Positions 1-8,181 of a stretch of DNA of 64,000 nucleotides are shown here, one piece after another (position 1 is the stretch's first letter; each line of letters begins with the position of its first letter). The notes beneath the pieces are model-generated. The model saw only the letters and a program-made list of their open reading frames with translations, was not told the origin of the DNA and searched no databases. Made by a program: the position numbers and the translations under genes. The stretch covers positions 848,001 through 912,000 of the forward strand of contig NZ_CP080590.1 of NCBI RefSeq assembly GCF_019504385.1. The letters run 5' to 3'. This DNA comes from Devosia salina. GTDB taxonomy: Bacteria > Pseudomonadota > Alphaproteobacteria > Rhizobiales > Devosiaceae.

Positions 1-465
1 GATCCGGGCCTGGTTCGATATCTGGCGCAAGTGCACGATATGGACGCCCTGGCCTTCGACCGCATGGCCAACCACCAGTCGGGACTGCTCGGTGTGTCCG
101 GCAGCAGCTCGGATATTCGGGAGCTGCTGGCGAGCGAAACGGCCGACCCCCGGGCAGCCGAGGCGCTGGCCCTGTTCTGCTACCGGATAAAGCAGACCAT
201 AGGAGCCTTTGCCGCCAGCCTGGGTGGCCTCGACACTATCGTCTTTACCGGCGGTATCGGGGAGAATGCCGCGCCCATCCGGGAACGGATATGCGCGGGC
301 CTCGATTTCCTGGGCATTGCCCTCGACAACGAGCTCAACCGTGCCGGGGGCCCGGTCATATCGAGGCGCGATGCGCCCGTGTCGGTCCGCGTCATTCCCA
401 CCGATGAGGAAGCGGTTATTGCCGCGGCCCTTGCGGAACTGCTCCAACCCAAGGATGTCTCATGA
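1..465 (+). CDS. ackA: Acetate kinase, 3' part (gene starts before the window)
   Basis: Acetate kinase interconverts acetyl phosphate plus ADP with acetate plus ATP in the cytoplasm. The reading frame is open from base 1, so only the last 154 residues are seen; the family is about 400 residues long, so the N-terminal half lies outside. The visible part carries the family's C-terminal signature FTGGIGENA (near base 247) and the HQSGLLGVSGSS segment. Its stop overlaps the start of the phosphoketolase gene by four bases (ATGA at 462-465), so the two are translationally coupled. Together they form the phosphoketolase shunt: phosphoketolase makes acetyl phosphate and this enzyme recovers ATP from it. 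The identity is firm; the true start cannot be seen. Confidence 0.93.
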   Translation, partial: DPGLVRYLAQVHDMDALAFDRMANHQSGLLGVSGSSSDIRELLASETADPRAAEALALFCYRIKQTIGAFAASLGGLDTIVFTGGIGENAAPIRERICAGLDFLGIALDNELNRAGGPVISRRDAPVSVRVIPTDEEAVIAAALAELLQPKDVS

Positions 466-2828
466 TGAAGACGCCGCTCACCCCGGACCAACTGGCCCGC
501 ATGGACGCCTACTGGCGGGCCGCCAACTATCTGTCGGTCGGACAGATCTACCTGCGGGACAATCCTCTGTTGCGCGAAAAGCTGACCCTGGCCCATGTCA
601 AGCCGCGCCTTCTGGGACACTGGGGAACGACGCCGGGACTGAACTTCGTCTACGTCCACCTCAATCGGGTGATCAAGGCCATGGATCTCAACATGATATA
701 TGTCACCGGGCCCGGTCACGGCGGGCCGGGACTGGTGGCAAACACCTATCTCGAAGGGACTTATAGCGAGCTCCATCCCGAGGTCGGTCAGGATGTGGAA
801 GGGCTCAAGCGGCTCGTGACGCAGTTTTCCTGGCCCGGTGGCATCCCAAGCCACGTCGCTGCCGAAGTGCCCGGATCGATCAACGAGGGGGGCGAACTGG
901 GCTATTCCCTCATGCACGCCTATGGCGCCGCATTCGACAATCCCGACCTGCTCGTTGCCTGCGTGGTCGGAGACGGCGAAGCCGAGACCGGGGCCCTCGC
1001 CACAAGCTGGCACTCCAATAAATTCCTCAACCCGGCACGCGATGGCGCGGTCCTGCCGATATTGCATCTCAACGGCTACAAGATTGCCAGTCCCACAATA
1101 TTGTCGCGCATCAGCCACGACGAACTGGACGCGCTGTTTCGTGGCTATGGCTATGTGCCGCATTTCGTGGAGGGTGACGACCCTGCCACAATGCATCAGT
1201 TGATGGCGGCAACGCTCGACACCGTGCTCGCGGACATCCGGGCCATTCAGAGGGACGCCCGTAGCCGCGGCGCAATGGATCGGCCGGCCTGGCCGATGAT
1301 TGTCCTCCGATCGCCCAAGGGCTGGACTGGTCCTAAGGAGGTCGATGGCAATCCCACCGAGGGCACATGGCGCTCCCACCAGGTTCCGCTGGCCAAACTG
1401 GCCGAAGTTCCGGGTCATCTTGATATCCTCGAGGACTGGCTTCGCAGCTACAGGCCGGAAGAGCTGTTCGACAGCGCCGGTCGATTGAAGGCCGAGCTGG
1501 CTGACCTGGCGCCGACCGGTCAACGCCGCATGGGCGCCAATCCACATGCCAATGGTGGCCAACTCCTGTCGGACCTCAGATTGCCCGACTACCGCGACTA
1601 TGCGCTCGAGGTGACGCAACCCGGCGCCACCATCGGCGAGGCGACGCGAGCGGCGGGCGAGTTTCTGCGCGATGTCCTCAGGCTCAACGCCGACACTGCC
1701 AATTTTCGGGTGTTCGGCCCTGACGAAACCGAATCCAACCGGCTCGGCGCGGTCTTTGAAGCAACCAGCCGGGTCTTCATCGGCCCCCAGCTCGAAACGG
1801 ACCGGCAGCTGGCCGCAGACGGGCGCGTCATGGAAGTGCTCAGCGAGCATCTGTGCCAAGGCTGGCTCGAAGGTTATCTGTTGACCGGCAGGCACGGCTT
1901 TTTCTCGTGCTATGAAGCCTTCATCCACATCGTCGATTCCATGTTCAACCAGCACGCAAAGTGGCTGAACGTGGCCAGGGACGTGCCCTGGCGTAAGCCG
2001 ATCGCCTCGCTGACCTATCTTTTGACGTCCCATGTCTGGCGCCAGGACCACAATGGTTTCAGCCATCAGGATCCCGGCTTCATCGATCATGTGATGAACA
2101 AGAAGGCGAGCGTGGTCCGGGTTTATCTGCCGCCCGACGCCAATACTCTGCTCTCCGTCGTGGACCATTGCCTGCGCAGCCGCGACTACATCAACGTCAT
2201 CGTTGCCGGCAAGCAACCCTCACCGCAATGGCTGAGCCCGGACGCGGCGGCGGCGCATTGCACCATTGGCCTCGGGACCTGGGACTGGGCGTCCAATTGC
2301 GGAGCAGATGAACCCGATGTGGTGATTGCCAGCGCCGGCGACGTGCCCACCATGGAGGCGCTGGCCGCCGTCACCATCCTGCGTGAGCAAATCCCCGAGC
2401 TGAAGATGCGCTTTGTCAATGTGGTGGACCTGATGGCCCTGCAGGCGCCCAGCCAGCACCCTCACGGTATGGATGATGCAGCATTCGACGCCATTTTCAC
2501 CACCGACACGCCCGTCATCTTTGCCTATCACGGCTATCCGGCGCTGATCCATCGGCTGACCTATCGTCGCCGCAACCATGATAATTTCCATGTCCATGGC
2601 TTTCAGGAGGAAGGCACGACGACGACCCCATTCGATATGGCCGTCCTCAATGAGCTCGATCGCTTCCATCTGGCCAGGGCTGTGATTGACCGCATCGAGA
2701 GGTTTGCCGGGAGGCGGACGGCCTTCGCCCAGTTCGTTGATGCCCAACTCGCCGAGCATGATCGCTATGTCCGGCAGAATGGGGAAGACATGCCCGAAAT
2801 CCGTAACTGGCGCTGGACCCAGAAATAA
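462..2828 (+). CDS. xfp: Xylulose-5-phosphate/fructose-6-phosphate phosphoketolase
   Basis: A thiamine-diphosphate enzyme that splits xylulose 5-phosphate (and often fructose 6-phosphate) with phosphate into acetyl phosphate and glyceraldehyde 3-phosphate (or erythrose 4-phosphate). The 788-residue product has the usual full length. Visible family motifs are GHWGTTPGLNF (52-62), GPGHGGPG (83-90) and the ThDP/Mg-binding GDGEAETG (170-177); the C-terminal half includes the QDHNGFSHQDPG segment typical of the pyrimidine-binding domain. The start is ATG 462 or ATG 465; both overlap the ackA stop. The substrate range (Xfp or xylulose-only Xpk) cannot be told from sequence alone. A strong terminator follows at 2870-2912. 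Confidence 0.95.
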   Translation: MMKTPLTPDQLARMDAYWRAANYLSVGQIYLRDNPLLREKLTLAHVKPRLLGHWGTTPGLNFVYVHLNRVIKAMDLNMIYVTGPGHGGPGLVANTYLEGTYSELHPEVGQDVEGLKRLVTQFSWPGGIPSHVAAEVPGSINEGGELGYSLMHAYGAAFDNPDLLVACVVGDGEAETGALATSWHSNKFLNPARDGAVLPILHLNGYKIASPTILSRISHDELDALFRGYGYVPHFVEGDDPATMHQLMAATLDTVLADIRAIQRDARSRGAMDRPAWPMIVLRSPKGWTGPKEVDGNPTEGTWRSHQVPLAKLAEVPGHLDILEDWLRSYRPEELFDSAGRLKAELADLAPTGQRRMGANPHANGGQLLSDLRLPDYRDYALEVTQPGATIGEATRAAGEFLRDVLRLNADTANFRVFGPDETESNRLGAVFEATSRVFIGPQLETDRQLAADGRVMEVLSEHLCQGWLEGYLLTGRHGFFSCYEAFIHIVDSMFNQHAKWLNVARDVPWRKPIASLTYLLTSHVWRQDHNGFSHQDPGFIDHVMNKKASVVRVYLPPDANTLLSVVDHCLRSRDYINVIVAGKQPSPQWLSPDAAAAHCTIGLGTWDWASNCGADEPDVVIASAGDVPTMEALAAVTILREQIPELKMRFVNVVDLMALQAPSQHPHGMDDAAFDAIFTTDTPVIFAYHGYPALIHRLTYRRRNHDNFHVHGFQEEGTTTTPFDMAVLNELDRFHLARAVIDRIERFAGRRTAFAQFVDAQLAEHDRYVRQNGEDMPEIRNWRWTQK

Positions 2829-2869
2829 CCGGGGGCAACAAGCATCTGGCAAGGCACAGACGGGGGCAG

Positions 2870-2912
2870 GGGGCGACCAGAGCTTAGCTTGCGGGCAGGT
2901 CGCCCCGTTTTT
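2870..2912 (+). terminator. Rho-independent terminator after ackA-xfp
   Basis: A perfect 9-bp stem, GGGGCGACC (2870-2878) with GGTCGCCCC (2898-2906), a 19-nt loop and a GTTTTT run directly after. It lies 42 bases after the phosphoketolase stop and faces the right way. Confidence 0.8.
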
Positions 2913-3291
2913 CCAAATTAACCATGCGATCGAGGAGTGCTGGAACGGAAGCGGAACCTTCGTCAAGGTAATCGATACCGGATCGATGAACGATTCGGAC
3001 TGGCCGGGCCGCTTCGCATAAGAAGCGGCCGCCGATCCGTTGGCGCGGAGCGACGGCCTGACCACATCAACCTGAGTTAGCAGGTGCAATATGGCTGAGG
3101 CCAATCCTAGCGGGACGCGCGTCCCGCACAATCGCTGCCGCTTCCCGGCAAGCGCTTTTCCCCACCCGATCGAGATTGAGACGGCGCCCCTGGCGCTGAT
3201 GCGGCGCCCCTAGCCGGCGCTCTCCGTCCTCACACCCTCTTGGTTCATTCGATCAGGCGCAGCCCCTTGGGCTTTGCGCGGGAGAAGTCCA
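2913..3291. other. Intergenic region before cassette A, with two symmetric elements
   Basis: No convincing gene. It holds a hairpin at 3007-3030 (GGCCGCTTC, 6-nt loop, GAAGCGGCC) without a T run, and an 18-bp perfect palindrome at 3110-3127 (GCGGGACGCGCGTCCCGC). A 40-codon ORF from ATG 3091 covers the palindrome but has only a weak ribosome site, so I do not call it. The palindrome could be an operator for the following cassette; this is inference. Confidence 0.5.
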
Positions 3292-4182
3292 TTGTCTTTT
3301 CTGTCCATTCATTCTGCCTTTTCCGCCGTCAGCCAGTTCGGCGATGACGATCATCCGCTGGTGCCCACGGTGCTGCATGTCCCCGGCAACCGCCGCGGCG
3401 ATCTCAGCCGTCTGCGCGTCACCGGCCCCGCCGTCTATGTGGCGCTCTATGCCGATGGCATCCATGCCTATGTTGGGGTCAGCGGCGACTATTCCGCCCG
3501 GGCCGGGGAAAGCCCGCATCTCACCTGGCATGGTCCGCTCGAGCAGGTCTTTGTCCTCACCGAGGCCCAAGACCGCTGGACGCTCGACGAGGCCCGCGCC
3601 GCCGAGCGCATCGTCTGGGAAAGCCTCAACGAGGTCTGCGGCTATATTACCCTCGGGCAGATCCCGCTGGGGGCGCCGGTGGCCGACCGCTATCCGCAGT
3701 TGCGCATGTTCTGCGGCAGGGCGCTGCAGATCATCGCCGCCAGCGGCCATGCCCTGACCACCATATCCGATGCCGCGCTCCTCGTCGGCGCCACCGGCAA
3801 CAGCGACATTCTGGGCGACGATCTGCCCGGTCTTTATGAAGGCGTGCTGCACGAATTTGTCGGCAAGGGCATTGCGGCCCAGGCCGTCGAGACGGCAGAG
3901 GGCGACTGGATGCTGCTGGCAGGCAGCGAGATCTGGGGCGCGCCGGTCCCCTCGGCCGGCCAGCTGCTGCGGGTGCGGCACGAAAGCCTCCTCTATTCGG
4001 GCTGCATCGAGGCGCATGCCGACGATCCGCGGCTGCTGGTGACCCGCCGGCATCTGCATTTTTCCTCTGCCAGTGGCGCCGCGCTCTTTGTGGCCGGCAG
4101 CAAGGGTTATGGGCCGACCGGCTGGCGCCGCCTCTGCATGGTCAGGAACGGCGTGCCCGGTCCCTTGCCGCGCCAGCCTTAG
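3292..4182 (+). CDS. GIY-YIG nuclease-like protein with C-terminal DUF4357 (cassette A)
   Basis: About 296 residues. An N-terminal GIY-YIG-like fold is suggested by AVYVALYADG followed by AYVGVSGDYSAR (residues about 46-68) and a downstream AERI segment that supplies the usual glutamate; the first motif reads AVY, not GIY. The C-terminal ending SASGAALFVAGSKG...GWRRL matches the DUF4357 pattern found at the end of many GIY-YIG proteins. The start is most likely TTG 3292, with GGAGAA (3281-3286) five bases upstream; TTG 3274 is an alternative. The next gene, an AAA+/M41 protease, follows after 101 bases, and a divergent homologue sits beside a similar protease at 12.7 kb. Nuclease activity is a family inference; the biological role is unknown. 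Confidence 0.72.
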   Translation: MSFLSIHSAFSAVSQFGDDDHPLVPTVLHVPGNRRGDLSRLRVTGPAVYVALYADGIHAYVGVSGDYSARAGESPHLTWHGPLEQVFVLTEAQDRWTLDEARAAERIVWESLNEVCGYITLGQIPLGAPVADRYPQLRMFCGRALQIIAASGHALTTISDAALLVGATGNSDILGDDLPGLYEGVLHEFVGKGIAAQAVETAEGDWMLLAGSEIWGAPVPSAGQLLRVRHESLLYSGCIEAHADDPRLLVTRRHLHFSSASGAALFVAGSKGYGPTGWRRLCMVRNGVPGPLPRQP

Positions 4183-4283
4183 GCCGAACCCGGTATCTGC
4201 CCTCGGGATCGCGCCGGCACCCACCCAATCTCTCCATTCTCACGCATAGCGCCGCCGCATCCGCGCGGGCGCCCAGGACAGCC

Positions 4284-6182
4284 ATGCCCAAATCCAAGCA
4301 AACACAAGACCCCCAATCGCCGCTGCTGCCCGATCCCGAGATCCGGGTCCGGGCCATTGCGGACCGCTTCTGCACCGCCATGCTCAAGGCCGCGCTGCCC
4401 GGGAGTCTGGTTGCAGCTCTCACGGCGAACAGGCCCGTCGTGGTCATTCTCGAAGCGCCCGGAGCGGACTGGGTCGACTATCTCGAAGAGCATCTGCGCG
4501 AGGTCTATCCCCAGGCCCTGGTGGTGGCCCGCCATGAGAGTGCGGGCCGCGGACTTGCCGGCTGGACCAGTTCGTCGCTGATGCCCTTCCTCCACTCCCG
4601 CTCGGTGATCGGCGTCTCCCAGGATCCTGAGGGGCTGCTGCCCTCCCTGCTGCTCGACACCGCCGACCACAAGCCCGATCTGGCGCGCCCCGACTACGCC
4701 ATGGTGCGGGACTGCATCATCGATCTCACCACCTGCATGCCGCGTGCCCTCAAGGCCGAGCATCTCGCAGGGCTCGATGCCGGTCAGTTGCTGGCGGCCC
4801 TGCGTCCGGCAGCCAGCGCCGGGGCCATGGCCAAACGCCTTGCCGCCATCGCCAAAAGGCAGAGCGGGGCGCAGAACGTGCCGGACGCGCCACACATCGA
4901 CACGCTGTGCGTGCCCGACAACGTGTCGGACTGGGCGAGGCGGGTGGTGACCGACCTGCCGCAGGGCAAGACCGCCGGTCTTGAACATGTCCTGCTCGAA
5001 GGCCCGCCCGGCACCGGCAAGACGCTGCTGGCGCACTCGCTCGCCGCGAGTGCCGGACTGCCTCTGGTGATGACCAATGCCGCGAACTGGCTGCAGACCG
5101 GCAAGGGACATCTTTCCGATGTCCTCTCCGCCCAGGCGAGTTTCTTTGCCGAGCTCCATCGCCTGGCCCCGGCCATCGGGGTGATCGATGAGCTCGATTC
5201 CGTGCCCAACCGGCAGGATCTGCGTGGCGAATATGACCCCTGGTGGGTCAGCCTCACCAATAGCCTGCTCACCGGCATCGACCAGATGGTGGCGTCAGGC
5301 AAGCCGGTGCTGCTGATCGGCATCACCAATCATGTCCAGCGGCTCGATCCGGCCCTGATCCGCGCCGGGCGCCTGGGGCAGCACCTAACGCTGCCGCCAC
5401 CCCACTCGGGCAGCCAGCGTCTTTCCATGCTCAAGCTGCATCTGCCCGAAGCGCTCCAGAAGGCCGATCTGACCCATCTTTTGCCCTTCCTTGGCACCCA
5501 GACCCAGGCCGAGCTCAAGCAGTTGGCGGTGCTGGCGACGGCCGAGGCCACCAAGGAGAACAAATCACCCGCTCTTGAGCATCTCCTTGCGGTCCTCGTG
5601 CCGCCCGACACCCGTCCAACTGAACTGCGTCGCGCGGTGGCGCTGCACGAGGCCGGTCATGCGGTGATGGCTCTCTATCTGGGGCGTCCGGTCCACTCGG
5701 TCTCGATCCTGCCCGGGGCCGGGCATGAGGGTGAGACCGATATTGCCGAGCCGCCCGCCGGCATTATCACCGCCGGTGTCCTCGAGGACAATGTGCGCAT
5801 CCTCCTGGCCGGTCGCGCCGCCGATATGCTGGCCGGGCGCGGGGCCAATACCGGCGCCCGCTCGGACATCGCCCGGGCCGCCGAACTCATTCACGACGCC
5901 TGCTTCGAGCTCTTTCTTTATGGACCCACCCGCCAATGGGCCGGGCAGGGGGCCGAGTTCAAGGATCGCCGGCGCCTCGTCGAGGAGCGATTGGGTCGTC
6001 TGCTCGATGAAACCATCGCCATCCTCACCCCGCTCCGCCTGGCGCTCGAGGCCGTGACCGAGGCTCTCCTCGCCAAACCCGTGCTCACCGGCACCGAACT
6101 CACGGCGCTGCTTGAGCCGCACGATCTCGGCGGCTCAAGCAGCGCCGAGCCCAACAATCCCACAGATCCCTCCACTCCCTGA
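4284..6182 (+). CDS. Soluble FtsH-like AAA+ ATPase/M41 zinc metalloprotease (cassette A)
   Basis: 632 residues. An N-terminal domain of about 200 residues has no family I recognise. It is followed by an AAA+ module with Walker A GPPGTGKT (240-247), Walker B IDELD (D302-E303), sensor-1 GITN and the RAGR arginine segment. The M41-type peptidase domain has HEAGH (455-459) and the likely third zinc ligand D528 in GARSDI. Unlike true FtsH there are no N-terminal transmembrane helices, so the protein should be cytosolic. All catalytic residues are kept, so an active ATP-driven protease is expected. It lies between the GIY-YIG/DUF4357 gene and a small gene (15 bases downstream), and resembles the protease at 13.7 kb in domain order. 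Its substrates are unknown; the GIY-YIG partner is an obvious candidate, by inference only. Confidence 0.85.
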   Translation: MPKSKQTQDPQSPLLPDPEIRVRAIADRFCTAMLKAALPGSLVAALTANRPVVVILEAPGADWVDYLEEHLREVYPQALVVARHESAGRGLAGWTSSSLMPFLHSRSVIGVSQDPEGLLPSLLLDTADHKPDLARPDYAMVRDCIIDLTTCMPRALKAEHLAGLDAGQLLAALRPAASAGAMAKRLAAIAKRQSGAQNVPDAPHIDTLCVPDNVSDWARRVVTDLPQGKTAGLEHVLLEGPPGTGKTLLAHSLAASAGLPLVMTNAANWLQTGKGHLSDVLSAQASFFAELHRLAPAIGVIDELDSVPNRQDLRGEYDPWWVSLTNSLLTGIDQMVASGKPVLLIGITNHVQRLDPALIRAGRLGQHLTLPPPHSGSQRLSMLKLHLPEALQKADLTHLLPFLGTQTQAELKQLAVLATAEATKENKSPALEHLLAVLVPPDTRPTELRRAVALHEAGHAVMALYLGRPVHSVSILPGAGHEGETDIAEPPAGIITAGVLEDNVRILLAGRAADMLAGRGANTGARSDIARAAELIHDACFELFLYGPTRQWAGQGAEFKDRRRLVEERLGRLLDETIAILTPLRLALEAVTEALLAKPVLTGTELTALLEPHDLGGSSSAEPNNPTDPSTP

Positions 6183-6196
6183 AAGGACCCGAACCC

Positions 6197-6601
6197 ATGA
6201 TGATCCTTCCGCCCTTCGATATCGCCGTCTCCAACCGGAGCGGCAGCATCGGCCTGATGGATCTCGACCGCCTGATCGATGTCGATGACGACAAGCTCAG
6301 CGAGCATATGCGCCGCAAGATCGCGGCGGCCCGCAAGTCGCTGCAGCGTTTACGCGCCGGCTGGTGCCCCGGACCCGACATTCTCGAACTGGCGCCGCGC
6401 CTCCATGACTGGCGCTTTATCCAGGTCGAACCCCGCGGCACAATCCTGGTCGGCACGGTCATCGGCCATCCGCGCCTCGGTGACCGGCCCTATGTGCAGA
6501 CCTCCTACCTCATCGGGCTCGATGCCACCCATCTCAAATGGGCCCGCACCCTGTCGCGGTTTTATGTCCTGGGAGAGCCGATGGGTTATCCGGTAGGGTA
6601 G
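6197..6601 (+). CDS. Small DUF6634-like protein
   Basis: 134 residues with no signal peptide or membrane segment. Conserved-looking features are GTVIGHPRLGDRPYVQTS in the middle and WARTLSRFYVLGEP near the end. From memory these fit the DUF6634 family of small alphaproteobacterial proteins; the label is tentative. GAAAGGA lies nine bases before ATG 6197, and ATG 6200 would also work. It starts 15 bases after the protease gene and so closes the cassette A operon. Cassette B has a recombinase in this position. Function unknown. A GC-rich hairpin without a T run lies just downstream (6622-6645). Confidence 0.7.
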   Translation: MMILPPFDIAVSNRSGSIGLMDLDRLIDVDDDKLSEHMRRKIAAARKSLQRLRAGWCPGPDILELAPRLHDWRFIQVEPRGTILVGTVIGHPRLGDRPYVQTSYLIGLDATHLKWARTLSRFYVLGEPMGYPVG

Positions 6602-6737
6602 GTTTGGTGAAACCAAGCTTTGGGCGGGGGTGAAAGCTGCCGCCCCCGGCAATCGCCGTAGGGCGTAGGGCTTCAGTCAGTCTACCCTAGTCACCATCGC
6701 CCAAGCCACGGCGGCTAGCCCCTGGTTTTCTGCCCTA

Positions 6738-7934
6738 TTATTCTGGTGCGGCAAGCAGCCCGGTGATCGCGCAGATCGCTGCGAAGGTAACGGTCACGGT
6801 GAGAATGCCGAACATGGCATTCGTCAGTCCCATTGTGAAGAAACCAGCCACGAGTGTCGCGATCAAGACCACGTTTGCCCTCTTGCCCGGCTTTTCTGGA
6901 GACCGGATGATTTCCACGACCGGCGCCAGCAGGAACAGAATATAAGCGCCAACGCCGAAAAGCCCCGCACTGGCGGCCATGTCGGCAAGATCGTTGTGAA
7001 GGTGCGGCGCGCCGCCAAAGGAGGTATCGGCGAGGCCATCGGCAACGGCCGTGAAGGCCAGCGGACCGTGCCCCACAATCGGAGCTTCGAGAAACGCCCT
7101 GAAGCCGCCGAGATACATCTGCAGGCGTAGTGCGGTAGAGCCGTCGGTGGGTGCGCCGCTTGATAAAGTAGCAGCGATATCGGCGAGAACTCGCTGAACC
7201 CCTGATATCTGGGCGCCGCCCAACACCAAGAATCCGGCGACCACCACGATTAGGCAAACCCCCAAGGCCAGCATTAGGCGGAGTGAAAAAAGCCGATGAA
7301 GTACCGCGGTCACGACTGCGATGGCCAGCATGGCGACAACCGCAACCACAGCGCCTCTTGTCCCGGAAAGAAGCACCGCAATCAGGGCCATCACTGGTGC
7401 CAGACCGAACATGAATCTCCAACGCGCCTTGACCACCAGGGCGCCAATGAGCGCCGTGGATCCCACCAGCAGGGCCACATCTGCAAAATGAATGGGGTTG
7501 GCCACCAATCCACCCGCTCGCGTCGTGCCAGTCGACTGGACTTCGAACATCGCCATGATCGCGGCACCGCTCGCCCCGCAAAGCGCAAGGACGCCGGAAA
7601 GCAGGGCCAACTGGGGGCGGCCACTTGACTGCAACAAGGTCACGAGCGGCCAGATTGCCAGCAGTGGCGCAAAATAGAGTAGCCCGACCAGCCCATTGGC
7701 CCCGGCGCTAATTCCGTATGCGGTGGCGACCAATACCAGACCGGCCAGCGGCATCCAGACGATGGGACGCCGAACCTGCACTATTGCCTCGGGCCACATC
7801 AGAGAAAATCCCAGGGCCCCGGCAACGAGGAACAGCATATTCCCCGCCTCTGGTGCCACGGGCGCCATGGCCAGGACAGCGATCAGCGCGATGGTCGGGA
7901 CGATGCTTCTGAGGCCTTGGGTCATGGCGTTCAA
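6738..7934 (-). CDS. O-antigen ligase/polymerase-like membrane protein (Wzy_C type)
   Basis: 398 residues with about ten hydrophobic segments, expected in the inner membrane. The family's periplasmic loop is recognisable: a GGLVANPIHFAD segment, SGTRGA, and a later HLHNDLADMAAS segment containing the histidine-rich motif of O-antigen ligases and related polymerases. Such proteins join undecaprenyl-linked glycans to lipid A-core or to another glycan. The gene is divergent from lptD with 247 bases between them, which suggests shared control and a shared role in outer-surface glycan assembly. Whether it is a ligase (WaaL) or a polymerase (Wzy) cannot be decided from the sequence. Confidence 0.78.
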   Translation of the reverse strand: MNAMTQGLRSIVPTIALIAVLAMAPVAPEAGNMLFLVAGALGFSLMWPEAIVQVRRPIVWMPLAGLVLVATAYGISAGANGLVGLLYFAPLLAIWPLVTLLQSSGRPQLALLSGVLALCGASGAAIMAMFEVQSTGTTRAGGLVANPIHFADVALLVGSTALIGALVVKARWRFMFGLAPVMALIAVLLSGTRGAVVAVVAMLAIAVVTAVLHRLFSLRLMLALGVCLIVVVAGFLVLGGAQISGVQRVLADIAATLSSGAPTDGSTALRLQMYLGGFRAFLEAPIVGHGPLAFTAVADGLADTSFGGAPHLHNDLADMAASAGLFGVGAYILFLLAPVVEIIRSPEKPGKRANVVLIATLVAGFFTMGLTNAMFGILTVTVTFAAICAITGLLAAPE

Positions 7935-8181
7935 ATATCGGGGCTTCAGGACACCTGCAAGCGGGGACCCGATCCTCTGGCATAGTCCGAACGGGGCGGT
8001 GAAGCGAATTGGTCACACCCGGCCAGGGTTTGCACATTCTTCATTGCTCACGCCTACATTGGCCGGTAGGTTGTCGTCCGCGGGCGTTTCGGCTTTGGAC
8101 GGCGTTGCGTTTCTTAAGTCGGCGTAGTGTGAGCATGGCAACCCGGAGTTCCAGAGCAAAGAACGCGGAAGGGGCTTTGCG

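Noticed and set aside
180..2216. Long reverse-strand ORF of 678 codons opposite ackA and xfp
   Set aside because: It is antisense to a well-recognised phosphoketolase; composition is typical of a shadow frame in high-GC DNA.
3091..3213. 40-codon ORF over the 18-base palindrome
   Set aside because: Weak ribosome site, and the palindrome explains part of its sequence; no homologue recognised.
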